From: Solimonas soli DSM 21787
GTDB lineage: Bacteria; Pseudomonadota; Gammaproteobacteria; Nevskiales; Nevskiaceae
Direction: 5' to 3'
Length of the DNA: 64,000 nucleotides
Assembly: GCF_000474945.1 (NCBI RefSeq)
Contig: NZ_KI440836.1
Location: 357,917 to 421,916 of the forward strand
How positions within the stretch are numbered: position 1 is the stretch's first letter; every line of letters begins with the position of its first letter. Positions 1-8,055 of the stretch are shown one piece after another. Below the pieces are notes generated by a model. That model saw only the letters and a program-made list of their open reading frames with translations. It was not told where the DNA came from and made no database searches. The position numbers and the translations under genes were made by a program.

Positions 1-137
1 AGTAAGCGCCGCGGCGCTGTCGTCGTCGGCCCACAAGCGTCGGGAGCCACCCGACATTTTTCGCGGCGAATGCGACTCGACGCGGCAGGCCCGTCGGGCG
101 CATAAAGAGCGCGGGGATTCGGGATGGGGGATGCGCC

Positions 138-497
138 ATGAAACGACTGCTCTGGATCGGCGCGCTGCTCGCGCCGGCGGCAGCGTCGGCGATGAGCGCC
201 GGCGAGTATCTGGGCCACTGCCAGCAGCGCACGACCTACGACCAGGCCGTCTGCATGGGTTATCTCGACGCCCTGCTCGAGGGCCGCCTGCGTCCGACCG
301 AAGTCGCGTCGCTGAACACCGTGGCGCTCGGCGACGCCGACGGCTACTGCCTCAACGGCGCGACCCTGCCGCAGATTCGCAGCACCGTCGTGCTGCGCCT
401 GCTGCGCATGAGCGCCGCGCAGAAGCAGATCGAGGCGAGCGTGCTGATCCTCGACGGCCTGCGGCGCGACTATCCGCTGGCCAACTGCGCGAACTGA
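138..497 (+). CDS. Rap1a/Tai-like small exported protein
   Basis: A 119-residue protein with an N-terminal signal peptide (MKRLLW, a hydrophobic stretch to about residue 17, cleavage near ASA). The mature part follows the pattern of the Rap1a/Tai immunity-protein family: Cys pairs, a C-x-GYLDALLEG stretch around residues 38-48, a central YCLN segment, and a C-terminal helix (VLILDGLRRDYP) closing with a Cys. Family members studied in Serratia protect the periplasm from type VI amidase effectors. No effector or secretion gene is nearby, so this copy may have another periplasmic role. The ATG at 138 is chosen because it gives a clean signal peptide. Family assignment is by remembered pattern. 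Confidence 0.75.
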   Translation: MKRLLWIGALLAPAAASAMSAGEYLGHCQQRTTYDQAVCMGYLDALLEGRLRPTEVASLNTVALGDADGYCLNGATLPQIRSTVVLRLLRMSAAQKQIEASVLILDGLRRDYPLANCAN

Positions 498-557
498 CGC
501 ACTTGCCGGCCGGCGGCCGGCCGTATAGCTTCGGGCGCCGCCAAGCCCGAGCCGCCG

Positions 558-1028
558 ATGTCCGATCACGCCCCCGCGGCCGTCGCCAGCGCTGCGACGC
601 CCGCCGACCTGACCGCCTTCCTGCACGAACAGATCCCGCTGACCGCGGCGATGTCGCTGCGGGTCACGCACGCCGATGAAGCCGCACTGGCGATCGACGC
701 GCCGCTGACGCCGAACCGCAACCCGCACGGCACGGTCTTCGGCGGCAGCCTGGCGACGCTCGCCATCGTCGCCGGCTGGACCCTGCTGTACCGCGCGCTC
801 GGCCGCAGCGGGCTGGCGGCCGCGCTGGTCATCCAGCATGTCGAGTGCGATTACCTGGCGCCCGCCGACCGCGCATTCCGCGCCGCGGCGCGGCTGCCCG
901 AAGCATGGCCGCATTTCCTCGAAACGCTGCGCGCGAAGGGTCGCGCCCGCTGCGAGGTCGCCGTGCAGCTGTTCTGCGACGGCCGTCTCGTCCTCACCGC
1001 CAAGGCGCGCTACGCTGCCCGCCTATGA
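558..1028 (+). CDS. YiiD_C-type hotdog thioesterase
   Basis: A 156-residue single-domain protein resembling the putative thioesterase domain found at the C-terminus of YiiD (hotdog fold). The diagnostic stretch is PHGTVFGGSLATLAIVAGW around residues 56-74, which forms the long hotdog helix. It is followed by alternating beta strands ending in LVLTAKARYAARL. It probably hydrolyses an acyl-CoA or acyl-ACP thioester in the cytoplasm; the substrate is unknown. Its stop overlaps the start of the next gene (ATGA), so the two are translationally coupled. The start at 558 leaves an Ala-rich N-terminus of about 25 residues that may be linker. Confidence 0.8.
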   Translation: MSDHAPAAVASAATPADLTAFLHEQIPLTAAMSLRVTHADEAALAIDAPLTPNRNPHGTVFGGSLATLAIVAGWTLLYRALGRSGLAAALVIQHVECDYLAPADRAFRAAARLPEAWPHFLETLRAKGRARCEVAVQLFCDGRLVLTAKARYAARL

Positions 1029-1549
1029 GCCAGATCTATCAATACTGCCCGCGTTGCGCCGCACCGCTCGCCACGCGCCCGCACGGCGGCTTCGAGCGCC
1101 GCGCCTGCGAGCGCGAGGGCTGCGGTTTCATCTTCTGGGACAATCCGACGCCGGTCGTCGCCGCGGTCGTCGAGCACGAAGGCCAGCTGCTGCTGGCGCG
1201 CAACGTCGCCTGGCCGGCCGGCACCTACGCCCTGATCACCGGCTTTCTCGAAAGAAACGAGATTCCGCACGAGGCCGCGCAGCGCGAGGTCGAGGAAGAA
1301 CTGGGCCTCAAGCCGCGCGGCGCGCATTTCATCGGCCACTACAGCTTCGAGCGCATGAACCAGCTGATCATCGCCTATCACGTGCCGGCCGAAGGCGTGG
1401 TGACGCTCAACGAAGAGCTCGCCGAATGGAAGCACGTGCCGTTCGGCGAAGCGGACTACTGGCCGGCGGCGACCGGCCTCGCCCTGCGCGACTGGCTGCG
1501 CTCGCGCGGCTTCGAACCGAAGGAAAGGCCTTTCCGGCGCGCGACGTGA
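1025..1549 (+). CDS. NUDIX hydrolase with N-terminal zinc ribbon
   Basis: A 174-residue NUDIX protein. An N-terminal zinc ribbon (CPRC at residues 8-11, then a second C-x4-C pair around residue 30) precedes a perfect Nudix box: G-x5-E-x7-R-E-V-x-E-E-L-G-L beginning at the GFLERNE segment. This layout is that of the NADH pyrophosphatase-like/YjaD-related group, but the protein is shorter than NudC (about 260 residues) and lacks its N-terminal domain. The substrate is therefore uncertain: a nucleoside diphosphate derivative, Mg-dependent, cytoplasmic. The ATG at 1025 overlaps the upstream thioesterase stop by 4 nt. A convergent gene ends at 1569, leaving only 19 nt between them. Confidence 0.85.
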   Translation: MSQIYQYCPRCAAPLATRPHGGFERRACEREGCGFIFWDNPTPVVAAVVEHEGQLLLARNVAWPAGTYALITGFLERNEIPHEAAQREVEEELGLKPRGAHFIGHYSFERMNQLIIAYHVPAEGVVTLNEELAEWKHVPFGEADYWPAATGLALRDWLRSRGFEPKERPFRRAT

Positions 1550-1568
1550 GACGGCGCGCGGCGCGTCT

Positions 1569-2117
1569 TCAGCGGATCTCGATCGACGCGACGATCTCGC
1601 GGAAATCGGCTTCCGTGTAGTAGCGCGGATCGTTGCTGCTCGACAGGCCGATGCTGAAGGCGACGCGCGCGGCGAAGACGATGTAGCCGCGCGTCAGCAC
1701 CGACATCTCGATCGCCTCGCCGTCGACGTCCGCCGTCAGCGAGAAGCGGCCGCGGATCAGCGTCGCCGGGCAACCCGCCACGCAGGCGCGCGAAGACGCA
1801 TCGAGCAGTTCGAAGTTGCGGTAGGTGCGGCACATCTGTTCGAGCTGCGCTTCCAGCAGCATCGGCGCCAGCGCCGGATTCGACTTGAGCAACGGCCGCG
1901 CGACGACCTGCAAGGTCGGACGCACGTGTCGGCGGCTGTCGTGCGAACCCATCGCGCAGCAGAACGGCGCGTGCGCGCGCTGCAGCCATTCGATGTCCTC
2001 GCCCGCCGAGTTCTTCCAGCGCGCCAGCGGCGACCATTCGCCGGGGACGAAGCGCCAGGCGGCCGGCTTGCGCAGCCGGAAGCCCAGGGCGGACGCCTCG
2101 AACAGGTCGGACTCCAT
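1569..2117 (-). CDS. hypothetical protein, 182 aa
   Basis: I do not recognise this family. It is a soluble-looking 182-residue protein with no signal peptide or membrane segment. It starts MESDLFEASALGFRLRKP and contains WRFVPGEWSPLARW and a Cys pair in the middle (RACVAGCPATL). The beta-rich tail ends FREIVASIEIR. The general shape (LGFRLRKPAAWRF near the start, FREIVASI at the end) is reminiscent of PsbP/DcrB-like folds, but I would not assign it. It lies 47 nt downstream of the acetyl-CoA hydrolase gene on the same strand and may be the last gene of that unit. The ATG at 2117 was chosen because codons further upstream read as low-complexity Ala/Arg sequence. Confidence 0.65.
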   Translation of the reverse strand: MESDLFEASALGFRLRKPAAWRFVPGEWSPLARWKNSAGEDIEWLQRAHAPFCCAMGSHDSRRHVRPTLQVVARPLLKSNPALAPMLLEAQLEQMCRTYRNFELLDASSRACVAGCPATLIRGRFSLTADVDGEAIEMSVLTRGYIVFAARVAFSIGLSSSNDPRYYTEADFREIVASIEIR

Positions 2118-2164
2118 GCGTCCAGACCTTAGCAAGCCGCGCGCCATCGCGCACGCCGGCCGCT

Positions 2165-4327
2165 TCAGGCGATGCCGGCCTTCGCCAATTCGTCGAGCAC
2201 CAGCATGCGCGCGACGCGGTTCTCGAGGCCCTGCGGCGTCTCCAGGCCGAGCCGCTGCAGATACGGCCGCTGCGCGGCGCTCGGCGCGCGGCGATCGAGC
2301 AGGAACTGCAGCAGCAGCAGCCACTTCGGCGTCGCCGCGGCGCGCGTGCGCAGGCGGCCGAGCACCGGCAGCAAGGTCTGCTCGGTGGCGTCGAAATCGC
2401 TGCCGAGCGGGAACAGCGGCAGCGCGCCGGCCTGGCGCGCCGAGGCGAGCTTTGACTCGAGCGCTTCCGGCGTGTTGTGACGCAAGGCCTCCGGCAGCTG
2501 CCAGCCGGCCTCGATCTTGCCGGCCTTGCGCGCCTGCGCGAGCAACCCGGCCTGGAAGCGCGAGTCGGCGATGCCGATCAGCGCCTTGGCGATCTCGTTG
2601 TCGGTCTTCGAGCGCAGGTCGGCGATGCCGTATTCGGTGACGACGATGTCGCGCAGATGGCGCGGGATCGTCACATGGCCGTAGTTGAACAGCACGTTGC
2701 TCGCCGCCTTGCCGCCGCTCTCGCGCACCGCGCGCAGCATGAGGATCGAACGGCCGCCTTCGAGCTGGTGCGCCTGCGCGACGAAGTTGTACTGGCCGCC
2801 GACGCCGGACACCACGCGGCCGTCCTCGAGACCGTCGGACACGAAATTGCCGTTCAGCGTGATCATCATGCCGGTGTTGATGAAGCGCGCGTGCACGCGC
2901 TGCAGCTGGTAGAGACGCGGATTGCGATCGAGCTGATTGATCTTGTCGACGCCAGTCATGCAGATCGCGTCGCGCTGCTCGGGCGTCAGATCGCGCAGGC
3001 CCTGATAGAAATCGCGGGGCCCGAGGAAGAAACCGCCGTGCAGCACGATGCCTTTGCGCAGCTGCGTGCCGAGGCAGCGTTCGCCGATGATCTCGCGCGA
3101 CTTCGGATCGCCGATGTTGGCGACCACGCGCGTGCCGTCCGGCGCGATGATGCTGCCGCGCTCGTAGCGCGTCGCATCGTTGAAGAAGCCGTGATGCTGC
3201 AGGATCGCGAAATCCTGGGTGCGGATCACGCGCACGCCGAGCGCGTCGAAATGCTCGAGCACCTCGGCGGTGAGCTGCGCGGGATCGCAGCGACCCTCGT
3301 CGATCAGCTGCTGCAGCGCCCAGAAATCGTAGACGCGGCGCTTGAGGATGCCGGCGCGCAGCAGATGCCAGAAGCCGTCGACCAGCATCTCGGTCGCGCC
3401 GTAGACGCCCTGCGCGAACGGCGCCACGCCGCCGCTGTCGCGGATCAGCTCGGCGTGGGCGTCGAGCGCGCCGAGCATGCCGAGCAGCTGCCGGTAGCGG
3501 GCGTTGTCGCCGTGGCGCAGCAGCAGCGCATGCACGATGGCGTCGCCGAGGCTGCCGATGCCGAGCTGCAGGGTGCCGCCGTCGCGGACCAGGCTGCTCA
3601 CCTGCAGGCCGATCGCGTAGTCGGCCGTCGTCACCGGCATCTTCGGCGTGGAGAACAGCGGCGCGGTGTAGCGCGGATGCTCGACGATGCAGTCGAAATA
3701 ATCCGGCGCGACCTCGGCGTCGTGGCCGAAGTACGGCAGCGCCTGGTTGACCACGCCGACCACGACGTGCGGGCGGCCGAGCGCTTCCAGGCGGCGGATC
3801 ACTTCCGGCCCGGTGTCCGGGTTGCAGGACAGCGAGTAGCGCGGACCCTGCGGCGTGTCGCGCCGGCAGATCATCTGCGCGACGACGTTGCAGCCGTGAT
3901 TGACGACATCGCGCGCGGCGTGCGTGTAGTTGCTGCTGATGTAGCGACGCTGCGCCTCGGCGTTGCCGAGCATGGCGCCGGTCAGGAAGAAGAACTCGCA
4001 GACCTCGACGTTCGGCGGCAGCGTGGCGGCGCGCTGCGCCTTCACGTAGTCGAGCTCCGGCACGCCGGCGAAGACGCGCTCGACGAAGGGCTGCATGAAG
4101 GCGCGTTCGATGCCGGGCGCGGCGTCCGGCCGCGCCAGCGACAGGGCGGTGAAGATCTTCAGTTCGAGCGTCGGGTCCTGCACGGCGCGCCGGTAGAGCG
4201 CATTGGTCAGCTCGACCGGCTTGCCGAGGCCGAGCGGAATGCCGAGCACGACGCGCTTGCCGACGCGCTCGATGAGGTGATCGACGGCGGCTTCGACATC
4301 GTCCAGCACGGCGGCGGCTCGGCGCAT
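2165..4327 (-). CDS. acetyl-CoA hydrolase/transferase family protein
   Basis: A 720-residue member of the acetyl-CoA hydrolase/CoA-transferase family (family I CoA transferases related to succinyl-CoA:acetate and 4-hydroxybutyrate CoA-transferases). Visible features are the glycine-rich LQLGIGSLGDAIVHAL region around residue 255, a GATEMLVDGF segment around residue 310 that carries the likely catalytic Glu, a GVGGQYNFVAQAH loop, and the C-terminal VVTEYGIADLRSKT motif typical of the family's C-terminal domain. It is longer than the 430-550 residues usual for Cat1/AarC; the extra length lies in the middle and at the C-terminus. It probably moves CoA between acetate and another short acid, or hydrolyses acetyl-CoA. 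It sits 29 nt behind a lysR gene on the same strand. Confidence 0.85.
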   Translation of the reverse strand: MRRAAAVLDDVEAAVDHLIERVGKRVVLGIPLGLGKPVELTNALYRRAVQDPTLELKIFTALSLARPDAAPGIERAFMQPFVERVFAGVPELDYVKAQRAATLPPNVEVCEFFFLTGAMLGNAEAQRRYISSNYTHAARDVVNHGCNVVAQMICRRDTPQGPRYSLSCNPDTGPEVIRRLEALGRPHVVVGVVNQALPYFGHDAEVAPDYFDCIVEHPRYTAPLFSTPKMPVTTADYAIGLQVSSLVRDGGTLQLGIGSLGDAIVHALLLRHGDNARYRQLLGMLGALDAHAELIRDSGGVAPFAQGVYGATEMLVDGFWHLLRAGILKRRVYDFWALQQLIDEGRCDPAQLTAEVLEHFDALGVRVIRTQDFAILQHHGFFNDATRYERGSIIAPDGTRVVANIGDPKSREIIGERCLGTQLRKGIVLHGGFFLGPRDFYQGLRDLTPEQRDAICMTGVDKINQLDRNPRLYQLQRVHARFINTGMMITLNGNFVSDGLEDGRVVSGVGGQYNFVAQAHQLEGGRSILMLRAVRESGGKAASNVLFNYGHVTIPRHLRDIVVTEYGIADLRSKTDNEIAKALIGIADSRFQAGLLAQARKAGKIEAGWQLPEALRHNTPEALESKLASARQAGALPLFPLGSDFDATEQTLLPVLGRLRTRAAATPKWLLLLQFLLDRRAPSAAQRPYLQRLGLETPQGLENRVARMLVLDELAKAGIA

Positions 4328-4356
4328 CGCGATTCCCGGTTCGTGGTACGCGCCGA

Positions 4357-5253
4357 TTATGCCCGGCGCGCCAGCTCGCGGATCAGCTCGCGCAGGCGCG
4401 CGATCTGCGGCGCCTCGCGATCGCCGAGGCGGTAGATCAGGCTGAGGCGCGCCTTCGGCACCGGCCTGCGGATCGGCCGGAACACGACGCCCTCGGTGTG
4501 CATGTGCCGCATCGAGGCCGGCAGGATCGACACGCCGAGGCCCGACGCGACGAGATTGACGATCGAGGTCACCTGCGAGGCCTCCTGCACGACGCGCGGC
4601 GAGAAGCCGGCGGTCCGGCAGGCGGCGACGATCTCGTCGTGCAGGCCGGCGCCGACCGCGTGCGAGAACAGCACGAAGGGTTCGATCGACAGGGCCATCA
4701 GCGGCACGCGCGCGCGCGTCGCCAGCGGATGACCCGACGGCAAGGCCACCATCATGTCCTCGTCGATCACGGTCTCGATGCCGAGACCCTCGTGGCTGCC
4801 GTGAATCGGCCGCACGAAGGCGACGTCGACGGTTTCGTTGCGAATCGCCGTGACCAGGCCCGGCGTCGTGCGCTCCTCCAGCGAGAACGCCACATTGGGA
4901 TAGCGACGGCGGAACTCGCGGATCACCTGAGGCACCAAAGGGTGGAACGGCGCCGAGTTGATCATGCCGACGCGGATGCGCCCGAGCTCGCCGCGCGCGA
5001 CGCGGCGCACGCGCTCGGTGGCATGCTCGACCTCGCGCAGGATGCGGCGGGCGTCGTCGGCGAAGGCCTCGCCGGCCTCGGTGAGCTGCACGCCGCGCGG
5101 CAGGCGGTGGAACAGCGGCGTGCCCAGCTCGCGCTCGAGTTGCTGGATCTGCTGCGACAGCGGCGGCTGGCCGATGCCGAGCGCTTTCGCGGCGCGCGTG
5201 AAGTGCCGGGCATCGGCGATGGCCACGAAGTAGCGGAGATGGCGGAGTTCCAT
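4357..5253 (-). CDS. LysR-family transcriptional regulator
   Basis: A 298-residue LysR regulator. The N-terminal winged helix (MELRHLRYFVAIADARHFTRAAKALGIG and onward, to about residue 60) is canonical. It is followed by the linker helix and a periplasmic-binding-protein-like effector domain (DVAFVRP near residue 140, LVASGLGVSILP near residue 250). The effector domain resembles BenM/CatM-type regulators of aromatic or CoA metabolism. The start at 5253 matches the family's MEL(R/K)HLRYF beginning; a longer reading would add 15 unsupported residues. It is divergent from aceE across 117 nt holding a LysR-type box, and is followed after 29 nt by an acetyl-CoA hydrolase gene. It may regulate either side; the ligand is unknown. 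Confidence 0.9.
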   Translation of the reverse strand: MELRHLRYFVAIADARHFTRAAKALGIGQPPLSQQIQQLERELGTPLFHRLPRGVQLTEAGEAFADDARRILREVEHATERVRRVARGELGRIRVGMINSAPFHPLVPQVIREFRRRYPNVAFSLEERTTPGLVTAIRNETVDVAFVRPIHGSHEGLGIETVIDEDMMVALPSGHPLATRARVPLMALSIEPFVLFSHAVGAGLHDEIVAACRTAGFSPRVVQEASQVTSIVNLVASGLGVSILPASMRHMHTEGVVFRPIRRPVPKARLSLIYRLGDREAPQIARLRELIRELARRA

Positions 5254-5260
5254 GACGGGC

Positions 5261-5316
5261 CTTCGATATCTGACAGATATGGGAAGCGATACTCTCATAT
5301 ATTGGACGTATCGAAG
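5261..5316. promoter_or_regulatory. candidate LysR operator between lysR and aceE
   Basis: A 15-bp palindrome, ATATCTGACAGATAT, lies at 5266-5280, 12 bp in front of the lysR start codon. It satisfies the LysR T-N11-A rule (T5267, A5279). It is nested in a wider inverted repeat: CTTCGATA at 5261-5268 and TATCGAAG at 5309-5316. A TATATT hexamer near 5297 could serve as a -10 for aceE. The layout fits a LysR protein repressing itself and modulating the divergent gene, but no binding has been shown. Confidence 0.5.
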
Positions 5317-5370
5317 GAAGCAGGACTACATTCGCCGTGGTTTGCCGACGGTCATGCGAGGAGAGCGCTT

Positions 5371-8043
5371 ATGGATGCGGACAACAACACGCTGCAGACG
5401 GATGCTGATCCGCAGGAAAGCCGCGAGTGGCTCGAAGCGCTCGACGCCGTGCTCGAGCGCGAAGGTCCGGAACGCGCGCACTATCTGCTCGAACGGCTCG
5501 TCGAGAAGGCGCGGCGCAACGGCGTCTTCCTGCCGTTCTCGGCGAACACCGCCTACATCAACACCATTCCGCCGCATCTCGAGGAGCGCCCGGACGGCGA
5601 CCAGGAGATGGAATGGCGCATCCGCTCGATCATCCGCTGGAACGCGATGGCGATGGTCGTCAACGCCAACCGCGAGCATTCGGGCATCGGCGGCCACATC
5701 GCCAGCTTCGCCTCGAGCGCGACCCTGTATGACGTCGGCTTCAACCATTTCTGGAAAGGTCCGGAGCATCCGGACGGCGCCGATCTGCTCTACATCCAGG
5801 GCCACGTCGCGCCGGGCATCTACGCGCGCGCCTTCCTCGAAGGCCGCCTGAGCGAGGAGCAGCTGCGCCGCTTCCGCATGGAAGCGCTGGCGCCCGGCCT
5901 GCCGAGCTATCCGCATCCCTGGCTGATGCCGGACTTCTGGCAGTTCCCGACGGTCAGCATGGGCCTAGGCCCCATCACCGCCATCTACCAGGCGCGCCTG
6001 ATGAAGTACCTGGAGAGCCGCGGCATCGCCAAGACCGCCGGGCGCAAGGTCTGGTGCTTCTGCGGCGACGGCGAGATGGACGAACCGGAATCGCTGGGCG
6101 CGATCGACATTGCTGCGCGCGAGAAGCTCGACAACCTGATCTTCGTCGTCAACTGCAATCTGCAGCGCCTCGACGGCCCGGTGCGCGGCAACGGCAAGAT
6201 CATCCAGGAACTGGAAGGCACGTTCCGCGGCGCCGGCTGGAACGTCATCAAGCTGATCTGGGGTTCGCTGTGGGATCCGCTGATCGCGCAGGACCGCAGC
6301 GGCGATCTGCTCAAGGCCTTCAACGAAACGGTCGACGGCGAATACCAGAGCTACAAGGCCAAGGGCGGCCGCTACACGCGCGAGAACTTTTTCGGCAAGT
6401 ATCCGGAGCTGTCGAGGCTGGTCGAGACCATGACCGACGAGGACATCGCGAGGCTCAACCGCGGCGGCCATGATCCGTACAAGATCTACGCCGCCTACGC
6501 CGCCGCCAGCAAGCACGAAGGTTCGCCGACCGTGATCCTCGCCAAGACCGTCAAGGGCTATGGCATGGGCGAGGCCGGCGAAGGCCAGAACATCACGCAC
6601 CAGCAGAAGAAGATGGGCGAGGACTCGCTGCGCGCGTTCCGCGACCGCTTCCGCATCCCGATCTCCGACGACAAGATCGCCGAGGCGCCGTTCTACAAGC
6701 CGGCCGACGACTCGCCCGAGATCCAGTACCTGAAGGAACGCCGCGCCAGGCTCGGCGGCTCGCTGCCGGCGCGCAAGCCGGTGAAGACCGCGCTGCAGAT
6801 TCCGGAACTGGCGGCGTTCGAGAAGATCACCGCCGGCACCGGCGAGCGCGAGATCAGCACGACGATGGCCTTCGTGCAGCTGCTGCAGACGCTGTGCCGC
6901 GACAAGAACATCGGCAAGCTGGTGGTGCCGATCATTCCCGACGAGGCGCGCACCTTCGGCATGGAGTCGATGTTCCGTTCGCTCGGCATCTATTCCAACG
7001 TCGGCCAGAAGTACAAGCCCGAAGACGCCGACCAGCTCGCCTTCTACCGCGAGGACGTCAAGGGCCAGATTCTCGAGGAAGGCATCACCGAAGCGGGCTC
7101 GATGTCCTCGTGGATCGCCGCCGCGACCAGCTACGCGAACCACGGCACGCCACTGCTGCCGTTCTATATCTTCTATTCGATGTTCGGCTTCCAGCGCATC
7201 GGCGATCTGTGCTGGGCGGCGGGCGATGCGCGCGCACGCGGCTTCCTGCTCGGCGCGACGGCCGGCCGCACCACGATCAACGGCGAAGGCCTGCAGCACG
7301 AGGACGGCCACTCGCACCTGATGAGCGCGACCATCCCGAACTGCCGTTCCTACGATCCGGCCTACGCCTACGAGCTTGCCGTGATCATCCAGCACGGTCT
7401 CAAGGCGATGTACGTCGACCAGCTGGATCAGTACTACTACCTGACCGTCTACAACGAAAACTACGCGCATCCGCCGATGCCGGAAGGCGCCGCCGACGGC
7501 ATCATCAAGGGCCTGTACAAGCTGCGCGCCGCCGACAAGCCGGCGAAGGCGCACGTGCAGCTGATCGGCTCGGGCGTGATCCTGCGCGAAGTCGAGGCCG
7601 CCGCCGAGCTGCTGCGCGAGGAATGGGACGTCACCAGCGATCTGTGGAGCGCGCCCAGCTTCACCGAGCTGGCGCGCGACGGCCGCGAGGTCGAGCGCTG
7701 GAACCTGCTGCACCCGGCACAGGAGCCGCGCCGCAGCTACGTCGAGCAGTGCTTTGCCAACGCCAAGGGCCCGATCGTCGCCTCGACCGACTGGATCCGC
7801 GCCTATGCCGAACAGATACGCCCCTACGTGCCGGCCGACTATCATGTGCTCGGCACCGACGGCTTCGGTCGCTCCGACAACCGTCCGGCCTTGCGCGATT
7901 TCTTCGAAGTCGATCGGCGCTGGATCGTCGTCACGGCGCTGAAGGCGCTGGCGGCGAAGAAGCTGGTCTCGGCCGAGAAAGTCGCGCAGGCGATCAAGAT
8001 CTACGGCATCAAGCCGGATCGCCGTGCTCCCTGGACCGTCTGA
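5371..8043 (+). CDS. aceE: pyruvate dehydrogenase E1 component, homodimeric type
   Basis: An 890-residue homodimeric E1 (AceE), the decarboxylase of the pyruvate dehydrogenase complex. It uses thiamine diphosphate to decarboxylate pyruvate and acetylate the lipoyl groups of E2. The thiamine-binding motif is intact: GDGEMDE from residue 232 to NCN at 261-263. The N-terminal FSANTAYINTIPP and REHSGIGGHI stretches and the C-terminal TDGFGRSD are typical of this family. The length matches the usual 885-890. The ATG at 5371 follows AGGAG at 5359-5363 with good spacing. aceF starts 12 nt after the stop, so the two form an operon. No E3 (lpd) follows, so dihydrolipoamide dehydrogenase must come from elsewhere. 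Confidence 0.97.
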   Translation: MDADNNTLQTDADPQESREWLEALDAVLEREGPERAHYLLERLVEKARRNGVFLPFSANTAYINTIPPHLEERPDGDQEMEWRIRSIIRWNAMAMVVNANREHSGIGGHIASFASSATLYDVGFNHFWKGPEHPDGADLLYIQGHVAPGIYARAFLEGRLSEEQLRRFRMEALAPGLPSYPHPWLMPDFWQFPTVSMGLGPITAIYQARLMKYLESRGIAKTAGRKVWCFCGDGEMDEPESLGAIDIAAREKLDNLIFVVNCNLQRLDGPVRGNGKIIQELEGTFRGAGWNVIKLIWGSLWDPLIAQDRSGDLLKAFNETVDGEYQSYKAKGGRYTRENFFGKYPELSRLVETMTDEDIARLNRGGHDPYKIYAAYAAASKHEGSPTVILAKTVKGYGMGEAGEGQNITHQQKKMGEDSLRAFRDRFRIPISDDKIAEAPFYKPADDSPEIQYLKERRARLGGSLPARKPVKTALQIPELAAFEKITAGTGEREISTTMAFVQLLQTLCRDKNIGKLVVPIIPDEARTFGMESMFRSLGIYSNVGQKYKPEDADQLAFYREDVKGQILEEGITEAGSMSSWIAAATSYANHGTPLLPFYIFYSMFGFQRIGDLCWAAGDARARGFLLGATAGRTTINGEGLQHEDGHSHLMSATIPNCRSYDPAYAYELAVIIQHGLKAMYVDQLDQYYYLTVYNENYAHPPMPEGAADGIIKGLYKLRAADKPAKAHVQLIGSGVILREVEAAAELLREEWDVTSDLWSAPSFTELARDGREVERWNLLHPAQEPRRSYVEQCFANAKGPIVASTDWIRAYAEQIRPYVPADYHVLGTDGFGRSDNRPALRDFFEVDRRWIVVTALKALAAKKLVSAEKVAQAIKIYGIKPDRRAPWTV

Positions 8044-8055
8044 CCGGAGCTGAAC

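Noticed and set aside
4498-5370. A 291-codon upstream extension of aceE
   Set aside because: That stretch is antisense to the lysR gene. AceE has its normal length and N-terminus from the ATG at 5371 with a good SD.
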